Below are positions 33,040 to 44,664 of a DNA stretch of 64,000 nucleotides, piece after piece. Location of the stretch: contig DWZD01000039.1 of the NCBI GenBank assembly GCA_019118345.1, positions 1 through 64,000 on the forward strand, written 5' to 3'. This stretch comes from Candidatus Desulfovibrio intestinavium. Lineage in GTDB: Bacteria > Desulfobacterota > Desulfovibrionia > Desulfovibrionales > Desulfovibrionaceae. The notes under the pieces were generated by a model. That model was not told the DNA's origin, did not search any database, and saw nothing but the letters and a program-made list of their open reading frames with translations. Both the position numbers and the translations under genes were made by a program. Positions within the stretch are counted from its first letter, which is position 1, and each line of letters begins with the position of its first letter.

Positions 33040-34770
33040 CTATGTCTCGTCGCCGGCGTCCGCCGCGCCCGGCTGCATCGCTTCGCCGTCCTGTTCGCGC
33101 CTGCCGCGTCCGCGACGCCGGCGGCCCGAACGCCGGCGCGCACTCCGGCCTTCTCCGTCCGTCCCGCTGCCGTCATGCCCGTCGCCGCCGTCCGCGCCGC
33201 TCTGCGGCACGCTTTCGGCCGGGGCGGCCTCGCGCTCTTCCGCACCGCCGTCCTCCCGGCGGGCGGAACGCTTGCGCCGGGAGCGGCCCGCCTTGCCGCC
33301 GTTTTCGCGCGGCTCGGGCAGTCCTTCGGGGAAGCGGCTTTCGCGCAGGCTCTGCTGGTGGCAGGCATCCAGCAGCATGGCCAGCATGAGTTCGCCGTCG
33401 CCGCCCTCATCTTGTGCCGCGAGCGCGCGCACCAGCGGGACATAGCGGGCCACGCGCAGCCGTTCCAGCCCGTTGAGCTTGCGGAAGCGGGCTTCCAGCA
33501 GGGCGGTCAGGCGCGTACCGGCCACGGCGGCCACATCGTCATCCGTGGGGGCGGGCAGTTCGCGCAGCGCGATCTTGAAATGCCGGGCAATGCGTTCCAG
33601 CTCCATGCGCTGCATGACGTCCACCAGCGAAATGACCGTGCCCGCCGCCCCGGCGCGGCCCGTGCGTCCGGCGCGGTGAATGTAGCTTTCGTGATCTTCC
33701 GGCGGCTCATAGAGAAAGACGTGCGAGAGGGCCGGTATGTCGATGCCGCGCGCGGCCACGTCCGTGGCCACGAGGTATTGCAGCGCGCCGCGCCGGATCT
33801 TGTCCAGCACGGCTTCGCGGCGGTTCTGGGAAAGATCCGCGGACAGTTCGTCGGCGCAGTAGCCGAAGCCCTGCAGCACGCTGGTCACATAGTGCACATT
33901 GGCCTTGGTATTGCAGAAGATGATGGCCGAGGCCGGATTCTCCGTCTCCAGCAGGCGCACGAGCACGCGATCCTTGTCCATGGGGCGGCAGGCGCAGAAC
34001 AGATGCTGCACCTCGGCCACATGCACTTCCTTGCGGGACAGGGACAACATGGCCGGATCGGCCATGAATTCCCCGGCCAGACGCAGCACATGCGGCGGAT
34101 AGGTGGCCGAGAACATGCAGGTATGCACCCGGCGGCGGGGCAGATAGCGCTGGACTTCCTTCATGTCCGGGTAGAAGCCGATGGACAGCATCCTGTCGGC
34201 CTCGTCAAAGACCAGCATGCGCAGGGCCTCGAGATTGAGGGTGCGGCGCAACAGGTGGTCGAGCACCCGGCCCGGGGTGCCCACAATGAGCTGCGCCCCG
34301 TCGCGCAGGGCGTCCATCTGCTTCTTGTAGCCCACGCCGCCGTAAACGGCGGCGGGCCGGATGCCGGTTTCGGCAAAGAGGGTGCGGGCCTCGTGCTCCA
34401 CCTGCACGGCCAGTTCCCGCGTGGGCACGAGCACAAGGGCTTGCGGGGCCTTTGTTTCCGCATCGAGACGCGGCAGCAGGGGCAGGAGATAGGTGCCCGT
34501 CTTGCCGCTGCCGGTACGCGACTGCACCATGATGTCCCGCCCGGCCATGAGATAGGGCAGGGCCAGGGACTGCACGGGCATGAGGTTTGTCCAGCCGGCC
34601 CGGGCGCAGGCGGCGCGCATGGCCTCGGGCAGTTCGTCGAGGCTGACGCGGGGCAGGGCGTCCTCGGGTTCGACAACGGAAATGTGTTCTTCGACGAGGG
34701 CCGTCACATCGTCGTGGGGCGCGGCGTGACCATCGACAGGGCCGTCGGCGGCAGTGTGGAGTTCTGGCAT
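33040..34770 (-). CDS. DEAD-box ATP-dependent RNA helicase with basic C-terminal tail
   Basis: SRTGSGKTGTYLLPLL, VFDEADRML, SATYPPH, HRAGRTGRAG; Arg-rich tail. Confidence 0.95.
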   Translation of the reverse strand: MPELHTAADGPVDGHAAPHDDVTALVEEHISVVEPEDALPRVSLDELPEAMRAACARAGWTNLMPVQSLALPYLMAGRDIMVQSRTGSGKTGTYLLPLLPRLDAETKAPQALVLVPTRELAVQVEHEARTLFAETGIRPAAVYGGVGYKKQMDALRDGAQLIVGTPGRVLDHLLRRTLNLEALRMLVFDEADRMLSIGFYPDMKEVQRYLPRRRVHTCMFSATYPPHVLRLAGEFMADPAMLSLSRKEVHVAEVQHLFCACRPMDKDRVLVRLLETENPASAIIFCNTKANVHYVTSVLQGFGYCADELSADLSQNRREAVLDKIRRGALQYLVATDVAARGIDIPALSHVFLYEPPEDHESYIHRAGRTGRAGAAGTVISLVDVMQRMELERIARHFKIALRELPAPTDDDVAAVAGTRLTALLEARFRKLNGLERLRVARYVPLVRALAAQDEGGDGELMLAMLLDACHQQSLRESRFPEGLPEPRENGGKAGRSRRKRSARREDGGAEEREAAPAESVPQSGADGGDGHDGSGTDGEGRSARRRSGRRRRGRGRREQDGEAMQPGAADAGDET

Positions 34771-34925
34771 GGATGTCTCGGCGCAGGGCGCGGTTGAATC
34801 AAGGGTAACAACCCTCTGTATGGCATAGATGAAAAGGCTTCGCAAGGCCGTGGGCGGACGTCCCCCGGCGCGGGCATGAAAAAACGCTTGCAATTGCCCG
34901 GGGCCGGGCCTATCGTACTTTCGTT

Positions 34926-35040
34926 CCGGCTGGGGGAGCCGACTGCATGGCTGAGAAAGGGTGTGAGCGCCCTGACCCCTAGGACGCGCGGATGCGCGTT
35001 CCTGCACCTGACGCAGATAGTGCTGACGAAGGGAAGCTGG
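34926..35040 (+). promoter_or_regulatory. TPP (THI-box) riboswitch upstream of thiSGH
   Basis: ccggctgggggagcc...atggctgagaaaggg...ccctgaccc...gcacctgacgcagatagtgctgacgaagggaagctgg; P1 pairing ccggct/agctgg. Confidence 0.93.
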
Positions 35041-35065
35041 CGACCCGCTTTCCGGGTCCGCGCAT

Positions 35066-35103
35066 TGCCCGCTTCCATATGGTTGGACGCGGGTTCTTTT
35101 TTT
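35066..35103 (+). terminator. Expression-platform terminator of TPP riboswitch
   Basis: cccgc-ttccatatggttggac-gcgggttcttttttt. Confidence 0.65.
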
Positions 35104-35141
35104 CCGCCGCGCGGGGAAATGCCGGACAGCGAGGAGGTGCT

Positions 35142-35342
35142 ATGCGACTGACGGTCAATGGCGAGATGGGCGACTACGCCGACGGGCTCACGGTGGCGGA
35201 TCTGCTGCGCGAGCGCGGGCATGATCCCGCCGTGGTGGTGGTGGAGCGCAACGGGCAGATCGTGCCCGCCGCCGACTTTGCCGCCACAAGCCTGTGCGCG
35301 GACGATGTGCTGGAACTGGTGCAGTTCGTGGGCGGCGGCTAG
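35142..35342 (+). CDS. thiS: Sulfur carrier protein ThiS
   Basis: 66 aa, C-terminal GG (QFVGGG), GAGGAGGT SD, after TPP riboswitch. Confidence 0.93.
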   Translation: MRLTVNGEMGDYADGLTVADLLRERGHDPAVVVVERNGQIVPAADFAATSLCADDVLELVQFVGGG

Positions 35343-35464
35343 GCGTATCACGCGAGGGAACTCACGCCGCCGCAGGCGGCAGGTTCGCCCCTTCCCCTTG
35401 CGGGAACGGGCGTGGGGATGCCCGCGCGAACGCGGGAACATGCGGATTTTCGGAGGTTAGAGCA

Positions 35465-36235
35465 GTGGAAGACAAGTTCATCATCGGCGGCGTGGAACTG
35501 AAAAGCCGCCTCTTCATCGGCACGGGCAAATACAGCGCGGATCACCTCATTCCCGCCGTCTGCGAGGCCAGCGGCGCGGAGGTCATCACCGTGGCCATGC
35601 GCCGGGTGGAAAAGGGCCAGCAGGGCATTGTGGCCCATATCCCCGGAACCATGCGCCTCCTGCCCAATACCTCCGGCGCCCGTACCGCCGAGGAGGCCGT
35701 GCGCCTGGCCCGTCTGGCCCGCGCCGCCGGCTGCGGCGACTGGATCAAGATTGAAGTCATTTCCGACGTGCGCCACCTCCTGCCCGACGGCTACGAAACG
35801 GCCAAGGCCACCGAGGCGCTGGTCAAGGAGGGCTTCACCGTCCTGCCCTACATCAATCCCGATCTGTATGTGGCCCGGGCCTGCGTGGAGGCCGGCGCGG
35901 CGGCGGTCATGCCGCTGGGCGCGCCCATCGGCACCAATCGCGGCCTGCGCACCAAGGAAATGATCGGCATTCTCATCGATGAACTGGATGTGCCCATTGT
36001 GGTGGATGCGGGCATCGGCCGGCCCTCTCAGGCCTGCGAGGCCATGGAAATGGGCGCCGCAGCCTGTCTGGTCAATACGGCCATTGCCTCTTCCGCCGAC
36101 CCGGTGCGCATGGCCGCCGCCTTCCGCGCCGCCGTGGAAGCCGGCCGCAATGCCTGGCTGGCCGGTGCGGGCGCGGTGAAGGCTCCGGGCGAGGCCGCCG
36201 AGGCCTCTTCGCCCCTGACCGGATTCCTGCGCTAG
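35465..36235 (+). CDS. thiG: Thiazole synthase
   Basis: [39 protein letters not shown] start at 35465 preceded by GGAGG. Confidence 0.96.
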   Translation: MEDKFIIGGVELKSRLFIGTGKYSADHLIPAVCEASGAEVITVAMRRVEKGQQGIVAHIPGTMRLLPNTSGARTAEEAVRLARLARAAGCGDWIKIEVISDVRHLLPDGYETAKATEALVKEGFTVLPYINPDLYVARACVEAGAAAVMPLGAPIGTNRGLRTKEMIGILIDELDVPIVVDAGIGRPSQACEAMEMGAAACLVNTAIASSADPVRMAAAFRAAVEAGRNAWLAGAGAVKAPGEAAEASSPLTGFLR

Positions 36236-36254
36236 TTCCCGGAGGTATCGCAGC

Positions 36255-37373
36255 ATGGAAAATTTTGAACAGTATCTGGGCCAGTGGCCGCGCGACCTGC
36301 GCGCCCGTCTGGCTGCCGAGGCCACGGAAGAGCAGGTGCTCGCCGCCCTGCGCAAGGAGACCCTTCAGCCCGCCGACTTTCTGGCCCTGCTCTCGCCGGC
36401 CGCCGCGCCCCATCTGGAAGACATGGCCCGGCGCGCCCATGAGCTGACCCTGCGCTATTTCGGTCGGGCGGTTAACCTCTTCACCCCGCTCTACATTTCG
36501 GACGTCTGCACCAACCAGTGCCGCTACTGCGGTTTCAACGCCAAGAACACCCAGCCCCGCCGCCACCTGAACATGGACGAAGTGGAAGCCGAGGCCCGCG
36601 TCATTGCCGACATGGGCCTGCAGCATGTGCTCCTGCTCACCGGCGACGCGCGCAAGCTCTCCTCCCCGCAGTACATTGCCGATGCCGCCCGCCGCATCAA
36701 GCCCATGTTCGCGTCGGTGGGCGTGGAAGTCTATTCCCTCACCGAGGACGAATATCGCCTGCTCATCGAGGCCGGGGTGGACAGCATGACCATGTTTCAG
36801 GAGACCTACAACCCCGAACTCTATGACTGGCTGCATCCGGCCGGCCCCAAGAAGGATTATTCCTTCCGTCTCAACGCGCCGGAGCGTGCCGCCCGCGCGG
36901 GCATGCGCTCCCTGGGCGTGGGCGCGCTGCTCGGCCTTGACGAATTTGTGCAGGACGCCTTCTGTACCGGCCTGCATGCCTGGTGGCTCATGCGCCATTA
37001 CCCCGGCGTGGATGTGGGCATTTCCATTCCGCGCATCTGCTCGCACGAAGGCTCCTTCGACATTCCGCACGCCGTGAATGATCGCCAGTTCGTGCAGTAC
37101 ATCACGGCCATGCGCTGCTTCCTGCCGCGCTCGGGCATCACCTGTTCCAGCCGCGAAAGCGCCTTCATGCGCGATCACCTCATCCCTCTGGGCGTGACGC
37201 GCGTTTCCGCCGGCGTGTCCACCGCCGTGGGCGGTCGGGCCACCGAAGCCGACAATTCCGGCCAGTTCGACATTACCGATCACCGCAGCGTGGAGGAAAT
37301 GACCGCCGCGCTGGCCGGTCTCGGTTATCAGGCCGTGGTCAAGGATTGGGAAGATCCCACCGCCCACGCCTGA
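36255..37373 (+). CDS. thiH: 2-iminoacetate synthase
   Basis: Radical SAM CTNQCRYCGF; YDWLHPAGPKKDY; follows thiG. Confidence 0.95.
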   Translation: MENFEQYLGQWPRDLRARLAAEATEEQVLAALRKETLQPADFLALLSPAAAPHLEDMARRAHELTLRYFGRAVNLFTPLYISDVCTNQCRYCGFNAKNTQPRRHLNMDEVEAEARVIADMGLQHVLLLTGDARKLSSPQYIADAARRIKPMFASVGVEVYSLTEDEYRLLIEAGVDSMTMFQETYNPELYDWLHPAGPKKDYSFRLNAPERAARAGMRSLGVGALLGLDEFVQDAFCTGLHAWWLMRHYPGVDVGISIPRICSHEGSFDIPHAVNDRQFVQYITAMRCFLPRSGITCSSRESAFMRDHLIPLGVTRVSAGVSTAVGGRATEADNSGQFDITDHRSVEEMTAALAGLGYQAVVKDWEDPTAHA

Positions 37374-37395
37374 TTTTTTCCCTGCCCTTATGCGC

Positions 37396-37436
37396 CGGCC
37401 CCCGCGTCGTCCTCCACGGCGCGGGGCCATTTTTTT
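37396..37436 (+). terminator. Terminator of thi operon
   Basis: ggcccccgcg...cgcggggccattttttt. Confidence 0.8.
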
Positions 37437-37530
37437 GCGCACCCGCCGCCTGCCAGCGCGAATGCCCCGTGGGCCGGCGTTCCGGGAGGGGGAAAGGGGA
37501 ACCCCGCGCCTCGCGCGGGCGGTGTAGCGT

Positions 37531-37600
37531 TGCTGTCGATGCCCGCAAGACTCCTGCGTCGCCTAACGGGCACGGCCCTGCGGGTCGCCATTTGGTCGCT
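37531..37600. repeat. Small intergenic repeat, copy 1
   Basis: tgctgtcgatgcccgcaagactcctgcgtcgcctaacgggcacggccctgcgggtcgcc is near-identical to the reverse complement of about 39484-39543. Confidence 0.85.
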
Positions 37601-38012
37601 CCCTTCCCCCCTCACGCTCCCCCCATCCCCTCCCCGGCGCGCTTTGCCGGGTATCTGCGGCGGCGTCATGCCGCACGGGTTTTCCCTTGCCGCCGACAGC
37701 CGTACCATGCGGAAAGGGGAGAACATCCCCCCGGCGACGGCATTCCCTGATGACGGGCCGAAGGCGCCATCCCGCAACAGAAAGAAAGGGAAACGACGCC
37801 CCATCCCGCGCGGCCGACGGCCCTGAAGATGACAAAAGGGCGGGCATGGCCTTGCGGTCATGTCCGCCCCGGGGCTTGGAGGCAGGGAAGAAGATCGGGC
37901 AGCTGCCCGCCGCGTGCCTTGGGGGGCAGTGGCGTGTATGCCGCCCACGGCACGAGTGCGTCGGGTGAGGGTGGGACGAGGGGAGGGCAACCCGCTCCCC
38001 CCGTGCCCCGTC

Positions 38013-38519
38013 TTAGCCGCGCGTGACCGTAATGGCCCGGCTCTGCGGCTTTTCGGGCGTCTTGCGCGGGATGGAGATGGTCAGCACGCCGTCCTTGTGG
38101 GCCGCGCTGATGTGTTCCAGATCCGCGTCCTCGGGCAGGCTCATGCTGCGGCTGAACGAGCCGTAGCAGCGTTCCTGCACATGCTGGCTGGCGTCCTTGC
38201 CGCATTCCTCACGCTTCTTTTCGCCGGAAATGCTCAGCATGCCGTTGTTCAGTTCCACCTTCACTTCCTCGGGAGCCACGCCGGGCAGCTCGAGGCTCAG
38301 GGTATAGGCCTTCGGATCGCTCTTCAGATCGAGGCTCGGCAGGAAGTCGGGCAGGCGGCTGAACATGTCGGAACGCCTGAAGATGGACGGCGTGTCGCCG
38401 AAAAATTCCTGGAACAGACGGTCAATATCGTTGTGCAGACGGCTCAGCGGCTGATAGGCCGGGCTGGCGTCGTTCTGGGCGGGATTGTGGCGCTGGGGTT
38501 GAAAACGAACAAGGTTCAT
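38013..38519 (-). CDS. Hsp20/alpha-crystallin family small heat shock protein
   Basis: YTLSLELPGVAPEEVKVELNNGMLSISGEKK; DGVLTISIPRK. Confidence 0.95.
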   Translation of the reverse strand: MNLVRFQPQRHNPAQNDASPAYQPLSRLHNDIDRLFQEFFGDTPSIFRRSDMFSRLPDFLPSLDLKSDPKAYTLSLELPGVAPEEVKVELNNGMLSISGEKKREECGKDASQHVQERCYGSFSRSMSLPEDADLEHISAAHKDGVLTISIPRKTPEKPQSRAITVTRG

Positions 38520-38605
38520 AACGTCCTCCTGTGGAAAACTTGTTGAAATAGAAATAACCCTGTTCGCCGGCCCGTCAAGGCCTGTGGAAAAACTTTTGAT
38601 AAAAA

Positions 38606-38842
38606 TCAGTACCGCTCGGGCATATAGTGTGGGGGCAGGGCATTTTCCGGGCCTTCGCCCTGCTGTCCCAGCAGTTCGCGCAGGACGCGGATCATGAGGC
38701 AGGCATCGGCCAGCCGCTTTTCCGTTTCATCCAGCTGGGCCTGCTGCCGCACCAGCGCCTCATTGAGGGCCTCAAGCTGCCGCTCCTGAAAATACACCCG
38801 TTCCTCGAGCCGGTTCAGGCGTTCCTCATCCCGTGGGTTCAT
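38606..38842 (-). CDS. SlyX-like coiled-coil protein
   Basis: RLNRLEERVYFQERQLEALNEALVRQQAQLDETEKRL...LPPHYMPERY. Confidence 0.85.
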   Translation of the reverse strand: MNPRDEERLNRLEERVYFQERQLEALNEALVRQQAQLDETEKRLADACLMIRVLRELLGQQGEGPENALPPHYMPERY

Positions 38843-38911
38843 GCTTCTTGCTCCCTTGCAGGGCTGTGGCTACACTGTGGGGCGACAAACCTCTTTTCCA
38901 AGGGAGCCGCC

Positions 38912-39322
38912 ATGTCCTCTTCGTCGGAAGATCCGTCCCCGCGGCGCAACGATCTCAAGGGCCGCACCGGCCTGACGCGCCTGCGCAATGCCCTGCGCTA
39001 TTCCTGGGAGGGCTATTGCGCCGCCTGGCGCGACGAGCAGGCCTTCCGCCAGATTGTCGCCCTCTGCGTGCCGGGCTTGCTGCTGGCAGGCATCCTTTCC
39101 CGCAGCTGGGCGGAATGGGTGCTGCTCATCCTGCCGCTGGCGCTTGCCGTCGTGGTGGAACTGTGCAACAGCGCCATTGAAAATACCGTGGATCGCATTT
39201 CCACCGAGCGCCACCCGCTGGCCAAGAAGGCCAAGGACATGGGCAGCGCGGCCCAGCTCACGGCGCAGATCTTCATCGTGCTGGTCTGGGGCGGCCATCT
39301 GCTGTCGCTCCTCTGCGGCTAG
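38912..39322 (+). CDS. dgkA: Diacylglycerol kinase (DgkA-type)
   Basis: GLTRLRNALRYSWEGYCAAWRDEQAFRQ; VVELCNSAIENTVDR; KDMGSAAQLTAQ. Confidence 0.95.
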   Translation: MSSSSEDPSPRRNDLKGRTGLTRLRNALRYSWEGYCAAWRDEQAFRQIVALCVPGLLLAGILSRSWAEWVLLILPLALAVVVELCNSAIENTVDRISTERHPLAKKAKDMGSAAQLTAQIFIVLVWGGHLLSLLCG

Positions 39323-39442
39323 GGGCTGCCAACACAAATTTTATAAATAATTTCAACAGATAAAGCGAATGTGTCGCACGCGCTCCGCTTGCCTTTGGAG
39401 GCAGGGGTGCCTCGTCTCTCTGTCTCTTCGTAAAAGCGCGCT

Positions 39443-39567
39443 GGGGGGAAGGGGAAGCCCTCCAGCGCCGGCAGCGACCGAAAGGCGGCCCGCAAGGGCC
39501 GTGCCCGTTAGGCGACGCAGGAGCCTTGCGGGCATCGGCAGCAGAGCGAGGGCTTCCCCTTCCCCCC
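39443..39567. repeat. Small intergenic repeat, copy 2, with 20-bp perfect terminal inverted repeats
   Basis: ggggggaaggggaagccctc (39443-39462) and gagggcttccccttcccccc (39548-39567); internal core shared with 37531-37600. Confidence 0.88.
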
Positions 39568-39643
39568 AAAACACGCAGCGAATAGGGTCAACAGGCCCAG
39601 TGCCCTCCCCCATCTCTTCAGGCCGCACCAGATGCAGGCCGTA

Positions 39644-41005
39644 TCAGAATTCCAGACTGCCCGGCGTGCGCGGGAAGGGTATCACGTCGCGGATATTGCT
39701 GATCCCGGTGAGCATCATCAGCAGGCGCTCGAAGCCGAGGCCGAAACCGGCGTGCGGCGCGGAGCCGAAGCGCCGCAGATCGAGATACCACCAGTAGTCC
39801 TCGGGATGCTGGCCCAGTTCGGCAATGCGGGCCTCCAGCCGATCCAGCCGTTCCTCGCGCTGCGAGCCGCCGATGAGTTCGCCGATGCGGGGCACCAGCA
39901 CGTCCATGGCGGCCACCGTTTCGCCGTCGTCATTGGCGCGCATGTAGAAGGCCTTGATTTCCTTGGGGTAGTTATAGACGATGACCGGCCGCTGGTAATG
40001 CTCCTCGGCCAGATAGCGTTCGTGCTCGGTCTGCAGATCCACGCCGAAGGCCACGGGATAGGTGAACTCCCGACCGCAGTCCTGCAGGATGTCGATGGCC
40101 TCGCCGTAGGAACAGCGGGCAAAGGGGTGGCGCAGCATGCCGCGCAGGCGCTCCAGCAGGCCCTTGTCCACAAAGTTGTCAAAGAGCGCAAGATCGCGCT
40201 CGCAGTGCGTGAGGCAATGATCCACCACATGGCGGGTCAGCCCCTCGCCCAGTTCCATGATGTCGTCCAGATCGGCAAAGGCCATTTCCGGCTCGATCAT
40301 CCAGAATTCGGCGGCGTGGCGGGGCGTATTGGAATTTTCCGCGCGGAAGGTGGGGCCGAAGGTATAGACGCGCCCGAGGCCCAGGGCCAGCGCCTCGGCT
40401 TCCAGCTGGCCGGAGACGGTCAGATTGCAGGTGCGGCCGAAAAAGTCTTCGGCCGGATTGGCCGGGCCGCCGAGGGTGGTGACCCGGAACATCTCTCCGG
40501 CCCCTTCGCAGTCCGAGCCGGTAAGAATGGGCGTATGCACCCAGGCAAAGCGCCGTTCATGGAAAAAGTCGTGCACGGCGCGGGCGGCTTCCGAGCGGAC
40601 GCGGAAGGCAGCCCCGTACTTGTTGGTGCGCGCGCGCAAGTGGGCGATGGTACGCAGAAATTCGTCGGAATGGCGCTTCTTCTGGAGGGGGAAGGTTTCC
40701 GGGTCGGCTCCGCCGAAGACATGCACGGCCCGGGCGCGGATTTCCCATTGCTGGCCCTTGCCCGGCGAGGCGACCAGCTCGCCGCGCACGGAAACCGCCG
40801 CGCCGGTGGCAGCCTCGCCCAGCCCCGCATGCGCGGGCGTGCCCGCATCGACGATGCACTGGATATTGCTCAGGCATGAGCCGTCGTTGACTTCCACGAA
40901 GCTGAATTCCCGGGCGTCGCGGCGGGTGCGTATCCAGCCGCAGACGGTAATTTCGCGCTGCGGAGCCGTGACGGCCAGCGCATCGGCGACAAGGGTGCGT
41001 TCCAT
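39644..41005 (-). CDS. asnS: Asparaginyl-tRNA synthetase
   Basis: Class II aaRS motifs; [42 protein letters not shown]. Confidence 0.96.
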   Translation of the reverse strand: MERTLVADALAVTAPQREITVCGWIRTRRDAREFSFVEVNDGSCLSNIQCIVDAGTPAHAGLGEAATGAAVSVRGELVASPGKGQQWEIRARAVHVFGGADPETFPLQKKRHSDEFLRTIAHLRARTNKYGAAFRVRSEAARAVHDFFHERRFAWVHTPILTGSDCEGAGEMFRVTTLGGPANPAEDFFGRTCNLTVSGQLEAEALALGLGRVYTFGPTFRAENSNTPRHAAEFWMIEPEMAFADLDDIMELGEGLTRHVVDHCLTHCERDLALFDNFVDKGLLERLRGMLRHPFARCSYGEAIDILQDCGREFTYPVAFGVDLQTEHERYLAEEHYQRPVIVYNYPKEIKAFYMRANDDGETVAAMDVLVPRIGELIGGSQREERLDRLEARIAELGQHPEDYWWYLDLRRFGSAPHAGFGLGFERLLMMLTGISNIRDVIPFPRTPGSLEF

Positions 41006-41196
41006 GATGTTCTGCCTTGTAAGGGGTGGACGAAGAAGGGCCGTTGTGCCGCCCAGCTTAGCCCGAAAGGCCGGGCAGCTCAACCGGGCGTTGCCGGCCT
41101 GCCCCCGGCGGCGGGTCTTGGCATTTTTCCAGACTTTTTCTACCATCTGCCCATCACGATGACGCCGGGCCGCGATGAGCGTCCGGCAAAAGGAGC

Positions 41197-41676
41197 ATGC
41201 GCATGAAAAGACTGTGGAGTGTCCTTGTGGCCCTGTGCCTGATCGGCGGCCTGTGTTGTGTCCCGGCGCAGGCGGCGCAGGAGCAGGCGGGCAAGCCCCA
41301 GCCCGACAAGCCCGTCAAGACCGACGCCCGCGTCACGGCGGTGACGGTCATCGGCGAAGGCACGGACAGCATCGGGGCAAAACTGGTGACCCGGCTCAAG
41401 GAAAGTTTCAATCAGAGCAATCTCTTTGCCCTGAACGAGAAGGACGAACCCAAGCTGCAGGTTTTTGTGACCACCCAGCCCGAATTTCCCTCTCGCCCCA
41501 ACGTGGGGTCGGTCTATTCGATTTGCTGGGTATTCAAGCAGGGTGAAGGCTACCTCGGCTTCCTGCTGGGCCGGGATCTGGGCACCCTCAACAATGAGGA
41601 TGTCGATGCGCTGGCGGCCCGCATCGTCGAGCGCACGGACGGCATTGCCGTCAAGTACGGCAATCTGTGGAAGTAG
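41197..41676 (+). CDS. Hypothetical exported protein
   Basis: N-terminal signal peptide [26 protein letters not shown]; followed by terminator. Confidence 0.75.
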   Translation: MRMKRLWSVLVALCLIGGLCCVPAQAAQEQAGKPQPDKPVKTDARVTAVTVIGEGTDSIGAKLVTRLKESFNQSNLFALNEKDEPKLQVFVTTQPEFPSRPNVGSVYSICWVFKQGEGYLGFLLGRDLGTLNNEDVDALAARIVERTDGIAVKYGNLWK

Positions 41677-41697
41677 ACCCGCCATCGCACGACAGGG

Positions 41698-41728
41698 AAA
41701 AGGGAGTCCGTTCGGACTCCCTTTTTTT
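41698..41728 (+). terminator. Intrinsic terminator
   Basis: aagggagtccgttcggactcccttttttt. Confidence 0.9.
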
Positions 41729-41767
41729 GCGGGTGCGGAGGATCAGGACGCCGGGACGGTCGGCGCA

Positions 41768-42667
41768 TCAGGCCATATTCCGCCGGCGCAGGGCAAAGAG
41801 GCGGGCGGCAAGGGCTTCCAGTACGCGGGCGGGCGTCACGGCAAAGGTCAGCGCCTCCTGCGCCTCGGCGAGCCACTGTCCGCACAGGGCGCGGGCAGGC
41901 ACGTCCAGGGCGCTCAGGGCCATGTCCAGCGGATTGTCCACATCCTCCCGCCCGGCCAGCACGCGGCCCAGCGCCTTCTGGCAGGCAAGGAGGATATCTC
42001 CTGTCAGGCGGGCATCCAGCGCATTGCGGGCGCTGCTGCGCTCAAAGAGGCCGCGCCCGCTCCAGAGAAATTCGCCGAGGGCCTCTTCCCAGGGCCGGAC
42101 GGCAGGAGACGCTCCCGCACTGTCGGGCCAGGGCAGGGTCAGGCAGAAGGCGCGGGAAACCAGGGTGGGCAGAAGCTGCTCCCGCTGCGCGGCCAGCAGG
42201 ATGAAGCGGGTGGAGGGGGACGGTTCCTCGAGACTTTTCAAGAGGGCATTGGCGGCCTCGTCCCGGTTGAGGGTCAGCCCGGCCAGGGTCACCACCCGGC
42301 AGCCCGGCCCGTGGGGCGCGTCGCGCAGGCGGCTTTTGAGATCCCGCACGCGCTCCATGTTGAAAGCGCGCACCACGCCGGGATTTTCCTCATCTTCCCG
42401 GTTGCTGATGCGCCCGTCGTAGCTCAGCATGTCCAGATGCTCGCCGCAGGCGACCTGCCGGCAGACCGGGCAGTCGCCGCAGGGGGCGGGCTGTTGCGGG
42501 CATTTCAGGCGGCAGGCCCACCAGCGGGACAGGGCCAGACGCTGGGCCTCGCTGCCGCCTTCCAGCAGGAGCACCTGCGGGGGGCGTTCGCCCAGACGTT
42601 GCAGCCTGTCCCGCAGGGGGGCAAAGGCCGGCCCGGCAATTTCCGGGAAGAGATCGGACGTAGCCAT
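41768..42667 (-). CDS. DNA polymerase III delta' subunit-like
   Basis: CGDCPVCRQ zinc motif, NALLKSLEEPSPSTRFILLAAQREQLLPTLVSRA. Confidence 0.85.
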   Translation of the reverse strand: MATSDLFPEIAGPAFAPLRDRLQRLGERPPQVLLLEGGSEAQRLALSRWWACRLKCPQQPAPCGDCPVCRQVACGEHLDMLSYDGRISNREDEENPGVVRAFNMERVRDLKSRLRDAPHGPGCRVVTLAGLTLNRDEAANALLKSLEEPSPSTRFILLAAQREQLLPTLVSRAFCLTLPWPDSAGASPAVRPWEEALGEFLWSGRGLFERSSARNALDARLTGDILLACQKALGRVLAGREDVDNPLDMALSALDVPARALCGQWLAEAQEALTFAVTPARVLEALAARLFALRRRNMA

Positions 42668-42746
42668 GAGGCCTCCGGCGGGAAAAAAAGCCCGGCGGAA
42701 AAGCGCCGGGCCGTGAAACAAGAGGAGAAGGGCCGCCGAAAACGGC

Positions 42747-44508
<1,762 letters not shown>

Positions 44509-44664
44509 CCTCCGCCCCTTTTGTACGGCCTTGACGGGGCGGCGTCAAATGGGCGGCCGGGCCGGGCTGGCAAGCCGGCGGGCTTTTTGCTATGGTGCGA
44601 CTTCACGCGGGGCGGCCCCGGTTGCGCCGCCCGCCGGAACCTGATCGTTTTCGCTGGAGGAAGC

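Noticed and set aside
37530-37826. Small ORFs sharing MPARLLRRLTGTAL with 39353-39628
   Set aside because: Similarity comes from the DNA repeat core in inverted copies, not from a protein family; no SD or conserved start
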